In this document: positions 9,040 to 20,281 of the stretch, piece after piece
Layout of the letters: the number at the start of each line of letters is the position of its first letter
Numbering within the stretch: the stretch's first letter is position 1
Source: Rhodococcus sp. Z13
GTDB lineage: Bacteria; Actinomycetota; Actinomycetes; Mycobacteriales; Mycobacteriaceae
Assembly (NCBI RefSeq): GCF_025837095.1
Contig: NZ_CP107551.1
Span: forward strand, 2,440,668 to 2,504,667
Direction: 5' to 3'
Length of the DNA stretch: 64,000 nt
Translations under genes and position numbers: made by a program
The notes under the pieces: model-generated
What the model was told of the DNA's origin: nothing
Database searches by the model: none
The model's input: the letters and a program-made list of their open reading frames with translations, nothing else

Positions 9040-10182
9040 GTGCTCAGACTGCTCGTCGTGGGGGTCTTCCTCGCGCTCATCACCTTCTGGCTGCACCGTC
9101 GGCTCGTCCGCGCCCCCGGTCTCACCGGCCCGGCCGCGTTCACCGCCGACCTCGCCCTGGCGGTGATGTTCGCACTCATCCTCGGTGCCTCGCTGGTCGG
9201 CACCACCCTCGACCCGTCCTGGGCCCGGCCGATCGGCTACCTCGGCTGGTCCTGGCTCGCGGTGGTGCTGTATCTGGTGCTCGGCTGCATCGTCGTCGGC
9301 CTCGTCCGGCTGGTACTGCGACTCGCCCGGCGCGGCCGCACCGAGAACGACCCGGACGGGACCCCGAGCCGCGGACTGCGGATCGCCACCGCGGTGCTCG
9401 TCGTCGGGGCCGTCGCCGCCGTGGTCTACGGGACCGTCGAGGCCGACCGGCCCCGCACCGTCACCGTGCCCGTCGCCCTCGACGACCTTCCCGCCGGCTT
9501 CGACGGGCTGCGGATCGCGCTGGTCACCGACCTGCACGTCGGGCCCGCCCGCGGCGCCGACTTCGTCCGGCAGGTCGTCGAGCAGGTGAACGCGCAGCAA
9601 CCCGACCTGATCGTGCTCGGCGGCGACCTCGCCGACGGCACGGTCGAACTCGTCGGCTCCGACCTCGAACCACTGCGCGACCTGCAGGCCCCGCTCGGAG
9701 TATTCGGTGTCAGCGGGAACCACGAGTACTACTCCGACGACGCCGAGTCCTGGCTCGACCACTGGGAGACCCTCGGTGTACGGACACTGCGCAACGAACA
9801 CGTCGTCCTCGAACGCGGCGGCGACGTCGTCGCCCTCGCCGGCGTCCACGACTACACCGCCACCGACCCCCACCACCCCGACATGCCCGCGGCTCTCGAC
9901 GGCATCGCCGCCGGTACCCCGGTGATCCTCGCCGCCCACCAGCCCCGCCACGTCGACGAGGCCCGCGAACTCGGCGTGGACCTGCAGCTGTCCGGCCACA
10001 CTCACGGCGGTCAGATGTGGCCGCTGCGGCCGTTCGTCGCGCTCGCCAACCCCACCGTCACCGGTCTCGACCGCTTCGGCGACACACAGATCTACACCTC
10101 GCAGGGCACCGGCGCGTGGGGGCCGCCCGTCCGTGTCGCCACACCTCCCGAGGTCACGATCCTCGAACTGACCGGAGCCTGA
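9040..10182 (+). CDS. Membrane metallophosphoesterase
   Basis: A 380-residue protein. The first 135 residues hold about four hydrophobic helices. The calcineurin-like domain follows with all metal motifs visible: DLH (164-166), GGDLADG (about 197-203), GNHEYYS (about 229-235), AAHQP and GHTHGGQMWP (about 317). The fold resembles YkuE/YaeI-type enzymes acting on membrane-proximal phosphoesters. The substrate is not known. It starts at a GTG two bases after the VWA gene stop, so the two are coupled. Confidence 0.88.
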   Translation: MLRLLVVGVFLALITFWLHRRLVRAPGLTGPAAFTADLALAVMFALILGASLVGTTLDPSWARPIGYLGWSWLAVVLYLVLGCIVVGLVRLVLRLARRGRTENDPDGTPSRGLRIATAVLVVGAVAAVVYGTVEADRPRTVTVPVALDDLPAGFDGLRIALVTDLHVGPARGADFVRQVVEQVNAQQPDLIVLGGDLADGTVELVGSDLEPLRDLQAPLGVFGVSGNHEYYSDDAESWLDHWETLGVRTLRNEHVVLERGGDVVALAGVHDYTATDPHHPDMPAALDGIAAGTPVILAAHQPRHVDEARELGVDLQLSGHTHGGQMWPLRPFVALANPTVTGLDRFGDTQIYTSQGTGAWGPPVRVATPPEVTILELTGA

Positions 10183-10191
10183 TCCGCCCGC

Positions 10192-10310
10192 TCCTTGATG
10201 GGTGAGGTTCGTCGTCAAGGAGGTGGAGTTTTGTATTCCTATGTTTTCCGTCCTGTACGAACATTCATCGGACCGAATTCGGGGTCGGTGGTCCTGCCAC
10301 CGACCCCGAA
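10192..10310. terminator. Convergent terminator region between metallophosphoesterase and gcvP
   Basis: The strong element is a perfect 14-bp inverted repeat at 10278-10291/10297-10310 with a 5-base loop. It can serve both converging transcripts and lies 7 bases from the gcvP stop. A weaker 7-bp repeat (10192-10198/10215-10221) is followed by an unusually AT-rich stretch (10227-10250) with T-runs, and may act first on the plus strand. Confidence 0.8.
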
Positions 10311-10316
10311 CCGCCG

Positions 10317-13169
<2,853 letters not shown>

Positions 13170-13244
13170 CGCAGCTCCCGGGCTGGTCGGCGAGGTCCAC
13201 GCCCGCGCACGGTTGCGCGGTGTGCTTCCTCCCCCTCTGTCGTG

Positions 13245-13420
13245 AGCTCGCGAGGCGAGCGCCTGAGAGATTCGGCCGCCAGTGCCTTTCCCCGTGGGCG
13301 GGCGGGTGCTCCCACCGCTTTCCAGAGACGTCGATGCCCACGCGGTCCCGGTTGCCTGAGAGATTGACGGGGAGGTGCTGCTCCTTCGGCGCCCGGATCG
13401 GTGTCCGGGACTCTCCCGCG
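13245..13420 (-). ncRNA. Tandem glycine riboswitch (gcvT motif)
   Basis: Two aptamers are read on the minus strand. The first begins near 13420 with GGGAGAG, contains GCGCCGAAGGAGCA, and ends with the conserved AATCTCTCAGGCAA (about 13355). The second carries CTCTGGAAAGCG, GGGGAAAGGCACTGG and a second AATCTCTCAGGCG (about 13260). This repeat of the CTCTCAGG core is diagnostic of cooperative glycine riboswitches. It lies in the leader of gcvP and should raise gcvP expression when glycine is plentiful. Confidence 0.95.
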
Positions 13421-13439
13421 TGACGGCGACGCGCTGTCG

Positions 13440-13445
13440 ATTCTA
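13440..13445 (-). promoter_or_regulatory. -10 element of the riboswitch-gcvP transcript
   Basis: TAGAAT on the minus strand lies about 20 bases upstream of the first aptamer. A clear -35 is not seen. Predicted transcription start is near 13433. Confidence 0.5.
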
Positions 13446-13505
13446 GATCACGCCCTGGGGGCTCCGGCACGCCACGAACGGCCGGAAGTGTGCTGTCGGT
13501 GACAT

Positions 13506-14132
13506 TCAGCCGATACGGCGGTTGATGCGTTCGCGGCGACGCGAGGCGAGTTCGTCCTCGGGGCGCTGTTCCACTCCGCCGCCGTCGGCGCGTTCGGCGG
13601 GGAAGTCGGCGATGCTGCCGGTCAGTTCGCGCATCGCCCCGCTGACGGCGATCCCGAAGACGCCCTGACCGCCCTGCAGCAGGTCGACGACCTCTTCGGG
13701 CGACGTACATTCGTAGACGGTGGTGCCATCGGAGAACAGGGTGATCTTCGCGAGGTCGCGGACACCGCGGCTGCGGAGATGGTCGACGGCGACACGGATG
13801 TTCTGGAGCGAGACGCCGGTGTCGAGAAGTCGTTTGACGATCTTGAGGACGAGGATGTCCTTGAACGAGTACAGTCGCTGACTGCCGGATCCGGCTGCGC
13901 CGCGGATCGACGGGACGACGAGGTTGGTGCGGGCCCAGTAGTCGAGCTGGCGGTAGCTGATGCCCGCGATCTGGCATGCGATGGGCACTCGGTATCCGAC
14001 GAGCTCATCGGGTACCGAGTCGTCGGGAAACAGACCCGGCTGGACCTCGTCGACGTCGTGCATCTGCGGCGCCGGATTGGAACGGTCGCCGGTATCGACG
14101 CCGAGTGGCTGTCCCTTCGTCCGATCTCGCAC
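13506..14132 (-). CDS. MerR-family transcriptional regulator (Rv1830 type)
   Basis: A protein of about 208 residues. A winged helix-turn-helix of MerR type covers about residues 40-115 (GYRVPIACQIAGISYRQLDYWARTN, RLYSFKDILVLKIVKRLLDTGV). A short C-terminal region ends in a basic RRRERINRRIG tail. No metal-binding cysteines are seen. GTG at 14132 was chosen because AGAGGAAG lies eight bases upstream. The frame is open for 25 more codons. It sits directly upstream of the riboswitch-gcvP unit, as in M. tuberculosis. The effector is unknown. Confidence 0.88.
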   Translation of the reverse strand: MRDRTKGQPLGVDTGDRSNPAPQMHDVDEVQPGLFPDDSVPDELVGYRVPIACQIAGISYRQLDYWARTNLVVPSIRGAAGSGSQRLYSFKDILVLKIVKRLLDTGVSLQNIRVAVDHLRSRGVRDLAKITLFSDGTTVYECTSPEEVVDLLQGGQGVFGIAVSGAMRELTGSIADFPAERADGGGVEQRPEDELASRRRERINRRIG

Positions 14133-14382
14133 TGCTGTGACTTCCTCTCGCGCGCCCCGTTGTGCCTCGCAACGATCGATGGGCGGACCCCCACCACATC
14201 CGATCATCGAGCGCTCTCAGGCTCACCGAGTGATCCACTGCGGATTCACTCAGCGTACGCTCCGGTACCGGACGCTGGGCTGCAACACGCCGACCGGAAA
14301 GGCAACCTTCGACACTACCCCTGCTTCGGTCCGCGCGCTCGTCGAGCACGCGCCGTCGCCTGTGCGACCGCGCGAACGGCTC

Positions 14383-14856
14383 TCACCCGTCCGTCGCCTT
14401 GAAGTCGTCCGGCGAGACCGAATCGAGGAATTCCTTGAACTTCTCCACCTCGTCCTCGCGTTCGTCCGGCATCACCAGACCCGCCTCGGCGAGCACCGGC
14501 TCCTCCACGAAGACCGGGGCGCCGACGCGCAGGGCCACCGCCACCCCATCGGAGGGCCGGCACGACACCCGCATCCCGTCGTCGAAGACGAGATCCGCGT
14601 AGAAGGTGCCCTCCTGCAGGTCGACGATGCGCACCTCGACCAGGTTGTGGCCGAACACGTCGAGGAGATTCTTGATCAGGTCGTGGGTGAGCGGGCGTGC
14701 CGGCTCGACCCCCTGCTGTTCGAGCGCGATCGCCGTCGCCTCGTTCTGCCCGATCCAGATCGGCAGGTAACGTTCCCCGTCGACCTCCCGCAGCAGCAGG
14801 ACGGGCTGGTTCTGCGGCTGTTCGATACGAATGCCCACTATCCGCATCTCGCTCAT
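14383..14856 (-). CDS. DUF151 bifunctional nuclease-family protein (Rv1829 type)
   Basis: A 157-residue single-domain protein matching the DUF151/BFN family (IRIEQPQNQPVLLLREVDG, RYLPIWIGQNEATAIALEQQG, RPLTHDLIKNLL, DLQEGTFYADL, SCRPSDGVAVALRVGAPVFV). Nuclease activity is reported for plant and a few other homologues. It is only inferred here. The ATG at 14856 has GGAGG seven bases upstream and is preferred over the longer frame. It lies between two MerR-type genes, a conserved actinobacterial arrangement. Confidence 0.9.
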   Translation of the reverse strand: MSEMRIVGIRIEQPQNQPVLLLREVDGERYLPIWIGQNEATAIALEQQGVEPARPLTHDLIKNLLDVFGHNLVEVRIVDLQEGTFYADLVFDDGMRVSCRPSDGVAVALRVGAPVFVEEPVLAEAGLVMPDEREDEVEKFKEFLDSVSPDDFKATDG

Positions 14857-14972
14857 CGCGGTGCCTCCGTCCTGCTGCTCGCCGGTGGTGTGGACCACCC
14901 CGGCATGCTGCCAGGAATTCTAGTGAACTCCCGGGGATCCGTCAGGTGCCGAGACTCACCCCGGCATCGTCG

Positions 14973-15710
14973 TCAGCGGTCCAGCGCGCCCTGCACCGCC
15001 GCCTTCACCAGGCAGGTGTGCAGGGTCAGCGACAGCGCCGCCAGTTCGCGGACCATCTCCTCGGCCCGCTGCCGTGCTCCCGCGTCGCGTCCCTTCGCGA
15101 CCGGCCCGGCGATCTGCGCCACGAGCGCGGCCTCGCGGTCGGCGGCGAGCTTGAACGCCCGCAGGTGCCGCACCTCGAGACCGAACTCCGACATCGCCTT
15201 GACGGTGCGGGCGAGCAGCACCGCGTCCTCGTCGAAGAAACCGGCCGGGCCGGGCCTGAGCAGCCCGGCCCCCACCAGTTCGGTGACGAAGGCCGGGTCG
15301 ATGCCGGCGCGCTCGCACAGATCGTCGCGGCTGACCCGGACCTCCCGGTCGCTGCGCAGATCCTCCGGCGAGACCTCCCCACGGGCGACCGCGAGGGGAC
15401 GCGGCCGCTTGACGCGGGTGTCGACCGAGCCCACGGTGGCGGCACCGCGGTCGATGGCCTCGAGCTGCTCCTTGATGACCTTGAGCGGGAGGTACTGGTC
15501 GCGCTGGGCGGTGAGCACGTACCGCAGACGCTCGCAGTCGGCGATCGAGAAGCGACGGTAGCCGGAGGGGGTGCGCTCCGGGCTGATCAAGCCCTCCGCT
15601 TCGAGGAACCGGATCTTCGAGATCGTCACGTCCGGGAACTCCGGCCGCAGATGGTCGAGCACCGCCCCGATCGACATGCCGGCCGCGGCCGGCTGGCGAG
15701 CTGCGGTCAT
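14973..15710 (-). CDS. MerR-family transcriptional regulator (Rv1828 type)
   Basis: A 245-residue protein. The N-terminal MerR helix-turn-helix (about residues 12-85) is clear: MSIGAVLDHLRPEFPDVTISKIRFLEAEGL then RTPSGYRRFSIADCERLRYVL. The C-terminal half is helical and lacks metal-binding motifs. Its ATG overlaps the garA stop (TGATG), so it is translationally coupled to garA. The homologue binds DNA as a dimer. Its targets are not evident here. Confidence 0.92.
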   Translation of the reverse strand: MTAARQPAAAGMSIGAVLDHLRPEFPDVTISKIRFLEAEGLISPERTPSGYRRFSIADCERLRYVLTAQRDQYLPLKVIKEQLEAIDRGAATVGSVDTRVKRPRPLAVARGEVSPEDLRSDREVRVSRDDLCERAGIDPAFVTELVGAGLLRPGPAGFFDEDAVLLARTVKAMSEFGLEVRHLRAFKLAADREAALVAQIAGPVAKGRDAGARQRAEEMVRELAALSLTLHTCLVKAAVQGALDR

Positions 15711-16171
15711 CAGCTACCTGCGCCCTGGGTGCCCCGGGGACCGGTCAGGAAGACCAGACGGAACTTGCCGATCTGCACCTCGTCGCCGTTGGCGAGGACC
15801 GCCGAGTCCACCGGCTCGCGGTTGACGTAGGTGCCGTTGAGGCTTCCCACGTCGACGACCTGGAACTGGCCCTCGTCCTGGCGGAACTCGGCGTGCCGAC
15901 GGCTGACCGTCACGTCGTCCAGGAAGATGTCGCTGTCGGGATGCCGCCCGGCCGAGGTCGTCGGCTGATCGAGCAGGAAGCGCGATCCCGCGTTGGGTCC
16001 GCGCTTGACCACCAGCAGTGCCGACCCGGCGGGAAGCCCCTCGACGCCCGAGACGGGAGTCTCCGTCGTCGACGCGCCCGCGCCCTCCACCTCGTTCAGG
16101 AAGTCGGCGCGAAATACCGAAGTGGTCTCTGCAGGAGTCTCCTCGTAGCCCGCGTTGCCGTTCTCGCTCAC
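15710..16171 (-). CDS. garA: FHA-domain regulator GarA
   Basis: A 153-residue protein. The N-terminal phosphorylation motif ETTSVF has Thr16/Thr17, the equivalents of the PknB/PknG target threonines. The FHA domain (about 50-145) shows GRHPDSDIFLDDVTVSRRHAEF and VGSLNGTYVNREPV. In mycobacteria and corynebacteria (OdhI) the unphosphorylated protein inhibits 2-oxoglutarate dehydrogenase and controls glutamate metabolism, and phosphorylation causes self-binding and relief. All key features are present, so the same role is likely. Confidence 0.96.
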   Translation of the reverse strand: MSENGNAGYEETPAETTSVFRADFLNEVEGAGASTTETPVSGVEGLPAGSALLVVKRGPNAGSRFLLDQPTTSAGRHPDSDIFLDDVTVSRRHAEFRQDEGQFQVVDVGSLNGTYVNREPVDSAVLANGDEVQIGKFRLVFLTGPRGTQGAGS

Positions 16172-16327
16172 CGTTTCTCCTTATCCGTTCGGCCGCCCGG
16201 GGGTGTACCCGGACGACCGCTGATTCGTTCGCCCCGCTCACATCCCGACACGGCACACGCCATATCCGACCGTACCCCGCGCGGGGGTACCGGTGCAGAC
16301 AGTCGGGTCACGTTACCGGCGGGATGC

Positions 16328-16732
16328 TCAGCCTTCCGTGATACCGCGGTAACCGTCGGCGTCGAGCGCCTGCGCGAGGGCCTCGTCGAGCTCGCTCTCG
16401 CTGCCCACCTCCACGTCGACGAGCCAGCCCTCCTCGTACGGGCTGCTGTTGACGAGTTCGGGGTTCGCGTCCAGATCGGCGTTGACCGCAACGACCTTCG
16501 CGGTCAACGGAGCGAAGACGTCCGAGACGCTCTTGGTCGACTCGACCTCGCCGAAGGACTCCCCGGCGGTGATCTCCGAGCCGGTCTCCGGGAGCTGGAC
16601 GAAGACGACGTCACCGAGCTGGGCCTGCGCGTAGTCGGTGATCCCGATCCGTGCGGTCGTCGCACCCGTTCTGCGCACCCATTCGTGCTCCGCGGTGTAT
16701 CGCAGGTCGGCGGGTGCCGCAAAGTCACTCAA
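16328..16732 (-). CDS. gcvH: Glycine cleavage system H protein
   Basis: A 134-residue lipoyl carrier. The N-terminus YTAEHEWVR is typical. The lipoyl-lysine is Lys67 in [11 protein letters not shown]. The C-terminal [15 protein letters not shown] segment completes the fold. It carries the aminomethyl intermediate from GcvP. The gap of about 155 bases to garA holds no clear terminator, so the two may share a transcript. No riboswitch is seen in front of gcvH. Confidence 0.97.
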   Translation of the reverse strand: MSDFAAPADLRYTAEHEWVRRTGATTARIGITDYAQAQLGDVVFVQLPETGSEITAGESFGEVESTKSVSDVFAPLTAKVVAVNADLDANPELVNSSPYEEGWLVDVEVGSESELDEALAQALDADGYRGITEG

Positions 16733-16774
16733 GACAGGTCCTTTCGAGGACGACGTTCGACCGGAACGTCGGGT

Positions 16775-17488
16775 TCAGTTTCCGGGCTGAGCGTATTGGC
16801 GTGGTTCGATCTCCCGCAAGGCGGACACGTCCACCTGCGGAAACTGCTGCACGGTCAATGATCCGCCCGCGCGGGCGACCGTGTCGACCACTCCGCCGGG
16901 AATGTTCAGCGCCGCCGCGAGAGTCGGCCCGTCGCCGATCGCGGTGACGGTATAGGGCGCGTCGAGCCGGCGGTCGTCGACGGTGATCTCCCCGCCCGCG
17001 CCGGTGACCCACGAATCCACGCCGATGCGGACGGTTTCGCCGTTGCTCCCGGCGATCTGCATCGTGTCGGCGCCCGCCGCGCGCAGTTCCTGGATCAGGT
17101 CGAGCAGCACCTCCGAGCCGACACCACCGCGCGGGTCGTCGACGGTGAGCACCACCCCGGGTCCGGTGGCGGGTTCGGTGCCGAGCTGGATCGACAGTGT
17201 GTACAGCCGGGCGCGGGCCTCCTCGAGGGCGGCTTCGGAGCCCTCCTGCTCGAGACTCGAGAGGATGCGCTCGAGGTCGGTGATCTCCTGGCGCAGTGCC
17301 GCTTCGCGGCGGTTGAGGTTGTCGAGGAGCACCAGCAGGTCGGCGGGCCGGGCCGAGTCGAGAGCGTCGCCGGTGCCGGTGGTGCGGACCTGGGTGGCGA
17401 TACCGATGCCGAGCAGCACGATCAGGATCCCGGCGAGCACCACGAAGACGGGTTTCGAACGGGGCGAGGGGGTTCGGGGTTCGGTCAC
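16775..17488 (-). CDS. DUF881 membrane protein (Rv1825 type)
   Basis: A 237-residue protein. One N-terminal transmembrane helix (about 13-33, PVFVVLAGILIVLLGIGIA) is followed by a coiled-coil stretch (about 50-85) and a DUF881 domain (GPGVVLTVDDPRG, ELRAAGADTMQIAG, GEITVDDRRLDAPYTVTAIGD). The family is linked with cell envelope and division functions in Gram-positives, without a proven activity. It forms a trio with the Sbp-like protein and a second DUF881 protein. Confidence 0.9.
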   Translation of the reverse strand: MTEPRTPSPRSKPVFVVLAGILIVLLGIGIATQVRTTGTGDALDSARPADLLVLLDNLNRREAALRQEITDLERILSSLEQEGSEAALEEARARLYTLSIQLGTEPATGPGVVLTVDDPRGGVGSEVLLDLIQELRAAGADTMQIAGSNGETVRIGVDSWVTGAGGEITVDDRRLDAPYTVTAIGDGPTLAAALNIPGGVVDTVARAGGSLTVQQFPQVDVSALREIEPRQYAQPGN

Positions 17489-17491
17489 GGC

Positions 17492-17851
17492 TCAGGCCCC
17501 GAAGAGCCGGCGGCGCAGGGCCGCGGCGTTGCCGAAGATGCGGATGCCGAGGACGACGATGACGGCGGTGGACAGCTGGGTGCCCACGCCGAGTTGGTCG
17601 CCCAGCCACACGATCAGGGCTGCGACGAGCACGTTGAAGACGAACGAGACGACGAAGACCTTGGCGTCGAAGATGTCGTCGAGATAGGCGCGCAGGCCGC
17701 CGAAGACGGTGTCGAGGGCGGCGACCACGGCGATGGGCAGGTAGGGCTGGACGATGTCGGGGACCTGCGGGCGGAACAGGATGCCGGCGGCGATGCCGAT
17801 CGCCAGTGCCAGGACCGCGTAGAGCGCACGACCGTGTTCGAGCCGCTTCAC
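17492..17851 (-). CDS. Small basic protein (Sbp-like, DUF1290; Rv1824 type)
   Basis: A 119-residue integral membrane protein with about three helices (AVLALAIGIAAGILF, IAVVAALDTVFGGL, VVSFVFNVLVAALIVWLGDQL) and the family signature GLRAYLDDIFDAKVFV. GTG at 17851 overlaps the stop of the upstream DUF881 gene (GTGA). Its own stop lies three bases before the next start. Function unknown. The arrangement is strongly conserved. Confidence 0.93.
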   Translation of the reverse strand: MKRLEHGRALYAVLALAIGIAAGILFRPQVPDIVQPYLPIAVVAALDTVFGGLRAYLDDIFDAKVFVVSFVFNVLVAALIVWLGDQLGVGTQLSTAVIVVLGIRIFGNAAALRRRLFGA

Positions 17852-18708
17852 CTGTACCCCGTTTCTCCGCTGCTGCCGAGTTTCCGGACCGCGGCGGCCG
17901 GAAGCTCGAGCTCGTCTTCCTCGGTGAGGGTGAAGCCCACCCCGTAGAGCTGCTGGATGCCGGCGATGCGCAGATAGGCGTCGCTGACGACGAAGGACGT
18001 CTGCAGCCGGGAGGGTGAGCCCACCGCCGACACCGTGTAGGGCGAGAATACGGGCCGGTTGTCGACGAGCATCGCTCCCCCGGCCTGCCGGATGGTCACG
18101 CCCGGGCCGACCCGCACGTCGCCCACGGCGATCGCCTCGGCGCCGGCGGCCCACAGGGCGTTGACGACGGCCTGCAGGTCGCGGTCGAGGACGACGGCGC
18201 TGGGGCGGTCGGTGCGCCGGGTGGCGTCGGACAGGTTCGGCGGCGCGGCGGGTTCGGCGAGGGTGACGATGAGGCCGGGTCCGCGGACCGGTACCGCGGC
18301 CGCGGCGGTCTCGGCCTCGCGGAGTTCGTCGAGGACGGTGCCGCCGCCGTTCTCGGGGACGAGGGCGGCGCGGCGTTCCTCGATCGCAGCGTCGAGTTCG
18401 TCACGGCGTGCGGTGAGATCGGCGACGCGATCCTCCCCCGCGTGCAGGGAGTCGAGGATCTCGGTGCGGGTGCGGTCGGCCCCGGCTTCGGTGGAGTCGT
18501 TCTGGGCCCAGGCGACACCGAGGACGAGGCCGGTGAGCAGGGTGCCGGCGGCGAGCCACACGCGCGCCGCGCGCGGGGAGGTGCCGGGGCGGCCGGTGGC
18601 CCGGTCGGCGGCGGCCGCGGCGTAGCCGGGATCGAGGTGCTCGGTGAGCAGGGACCGGAGCAGCGACGGGACCGGGTTGCGCCGGATGCGTTCCCAGTTG
18701 CGGCTCAT
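17848..18708 (-). CDS. DUF881 membrane protein (Rv1823 type)
   Basis: A 286-residue protein, the second DUF881 paralogue. It has a cytoplasmic N-terminus of about 45 residues, a transmembrane helix (about 48-68, VWLAAGTLLTGLVLGVAWA), a coiled coil (DRVADLTARRDELDAAIEER) and a DUF881 domain (GPGLIVTLAEP, LQAVVNALWAAGAEAIAVG, VFSPYTVSAVG). It starts four bases after the phosphatidyltransferase stop and overlaps sbp by four bases, so the genes form one coupled operon. Confidence 0.9.
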   Translation of the reverse strand: MSRNWERIRRNPVPSLLRSLLTEHLDPGYAAAAADRATGRPGTSPRAARVWLAAGTLLTGLVLGVAWAQNDSTEAGADRTRTEILDSLHAGEDRVADLTARRDELDAAIEERRAALVPENGGGTVLDELREAETAAAAVPVRGPGLIVTLAEPAAPPNLSDATRRTDRPSAVVLDRDLQAVVNALWAAGAEAIAVGDVRVGPGVTIRQAGGAMLVDNRPVFSPYTVSAVGSPSRLQTSFVVSDAYLRIAGIQQLYGVGFTLTEEDELELPAAAVRKLGSSGETGYR

Positions 18709-18712
18709 GCGG

Positions 18713-19315
18713 TCATTTCCGGAGGGGGACGACGCGGGCGGTGGCGACGGCCTGGGCGAGGTAGAGCGCCCCGGTCCACACGTACAAGGCGGTGCCCCAG
18801 ATCAGGGCGGCCCAGCCGAGCGGTTGGGCGACGGGTTCCCAGGCGGGCACGGCGACCGCGGCGAGCAGCAGTGGCAGCGCGCACATGAGCAGGAAGGTGG
18901 CGCCCTTGCCGAGATAGAGCACGGCCGGCGGCGGCAGGTCGCGGCGGCGGTAGACGGCGAGGGTGGGCGCGAGGACGAGTTCGCGGCCGACGAGGATCAC
19001 CGCGATCCACCACGGCACGATGTCGCGGGCGACGAGCGCGACGAGGGTGGCGACGATGTAGAGGCGGTCGACGGCGGGGTCGAGGAGGGCGCCGAGGCGG
19101 GAGGTCTGGTCGAGCAGGCGGGCGAGTTTGCCGTCGGCCCAGTCGGTGAAACTGCTCGCGGCGAGCAGGATCAGGGCCCAGACGTCGGCGTGGGTGACGA
19201 GGACGAGCCAGAGGAAGACGGGGACGCCGATGAGCCGGAGCAGGCTCAGCGCGTTGGGCACGGTGAGGATGCGGTCCGTGCCGCGCGCGTCGGCGGTTCC
19301 GGTCGCCTCGGTCAT
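18713..19315 (-). CDS. pgsA2: CDP-alcohol phosphatidyltransferase (PgsA2/Rv1822 type)
   Basis: A 200-residue integral membrane enzyme. The diagnostic CDP-alcohol motif D-G-x2-A-R-x8-G-x3-D-x3-D is complete (DGKLARLLDQTSRLGALLDP then AVD, near residues 56-80), with four or more hydrophobic helices. It makes a phosphatidyl phospholipid from CDP-diacylglycerol. Whether phosphatidylglycerol-phosphate or cardiolipin is the product cannot be read from sequence. ATG at 19315 was chosen. The much longer upstream frame is not coding. Confidence 0.9.
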   Translation of the reverse strand: MTEATGTADARGTDRILTVPNALSLLRLIGVPVFLWLVLVTHADVWALILLAASSFTDWADGKLARLLDQTSRLGALLDPAVDRLYIVATLVALVARDIVPWWIAVILVGRELVLAPTLAVYRRRDLPPPAVLYLGKGATFLLMCALPLLLAAVAVPAWEPVAQPLGWAALIWGTALYVWTGALYLAQAVATARVVPLRK

Positions 19316-19416
19316 GGTGTGTCGATTCCTCGCTGTCGGCAGTGCGGTCGCGGGGTGTGCGCGGCCGCAGGGTGCTCTCCAGCCTTGCACAGGCGCGTGG
19401 GAGCCCCGGTGGGGTG

Positions 19417-20034
19417 TCAGCGCCAGGCGAAGACGGGTTGTTCGAGTCCGTCGATGCGGGTGTGGCGGCCGCGCAGGGCGATCTCGCGGAACTGGTAGAC
19501 CACGGCGGCGGTGGGTGCGTGCACGAGGTGGCCGCAGAAGGGCCACTGGATCACGGGCTTGTCCGATTCGGGGATGGTCACGAAGCGGGGTTCGGCGTCG
19601 AGTTCGTCGGCGGTGACGGAGAAGAGCACGTCCACTTCGTCGGGGTTCGGGGTCAGGTCGGTGACGGCGACGTCCGCCCGGACGACGAAGGGGGACATGA
19701 CGTAGCCGGAGCGGGTGACGTAGTCGTCGAGCCTGCCGACGATGTGCTCGGGGGCGAGTTCGAGGCCGAGTTCCTCGTGGAGTTCCCGCAGGGCGGCCTG
19801 TTCGGGGGTCTCCCCTTCGTCGAGGCGTCCTCCGGGCAGCGCGAACTGTCCGGGATGGGCGCGCAGCCGGGTGGGCCGGCGGGTGAGGGGCATGACGGGG
19901 TTGCCGGTGCCGTCGTCGAGGACGGCGACGACCACGGCGGCGTGGCGCCGGCCCTCGAGGGGCAGGCGGCGCGAGTCGAATCCGTCGAGGGCCGCGGTGA
20001 GGCGGTCGCGGTCGAGGGGGTGGGGATCGGCCAT
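19417..20034 (-). CDS. Nudix hydrolase, CoA pyrophosphatase type
   Basis: A 205-residue protein. The complete Nudix box GRLDEGETPEQAALRELHEE lies near residues 70-90. It is preceded by RPTRLRAHPGQFALPGG, which matches the extra UPF0035 signature of CoA-hydrolysing Nudix enzymes (NudL/Pcd1-like). The predicted reaction is CoA or acyl-CoA to 3',5'-ADP and phosphopantetheine. It lies about 100 bases upstream of pgsA2 on the same strand. Confidence 0.88.
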   Translation of the reverse strand: MADPHPLDRDRLTAALDGFDSRRLPLEGRRHAAVVVAVLDDGTGNPVMPLTRRPTRLRAHPGQFALPGGRLDEGETPEQAALRELHEELGLELAPEHIVGRLDDYVTRSGYVMSPFVVRADVAVTDLTPNPDEVDVLFSVTADELDAEPRFVTIPESDKPVIQWPFCGHLVHAPTAAVVYQFREIALRGRHTRIDGLEQPVFAWR

Positions 20035-20047
20035 GCGTCGACCCTAG

Positions 20048-20097
20048 TGTGTGGATCCGGCTGTGTGGATCCGGCTGTCCGGCTGTGTGGATCCGGT
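20048..20097 (+). repeat. Three copies of a 14-base direct repeat
   Basis: TGTGTGGATCCGGC occurs at 20048-20061 and 20062-20075, and with one change at 20084-20097, split by TGTCCGGC. It lies in the 247-base divergent gap between the Nudix gene and the phosphotransferase gene. Downstream (20150-20185) the gap is unusually AT-rich and probably carries promoter elements. Confidence 0.85.
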
Positions 20098-20281
20098 CGC
20101 GGGCGGCGGACCTCACCGTCCCGGCTGGGGGTGTGGGCGAGCGGCCGAGAGGAATTGATTCTGCATTTCTCGTTGTTCCGTTCCATGCGGATTCTGTCTC
20201 GGGTGGGGGTTTTCCGCCCGCACCGACCGCCCCCTCGCCATAGTGGTCGCAACGACAGCGGTCGCACCCGAAAGGATCCGC

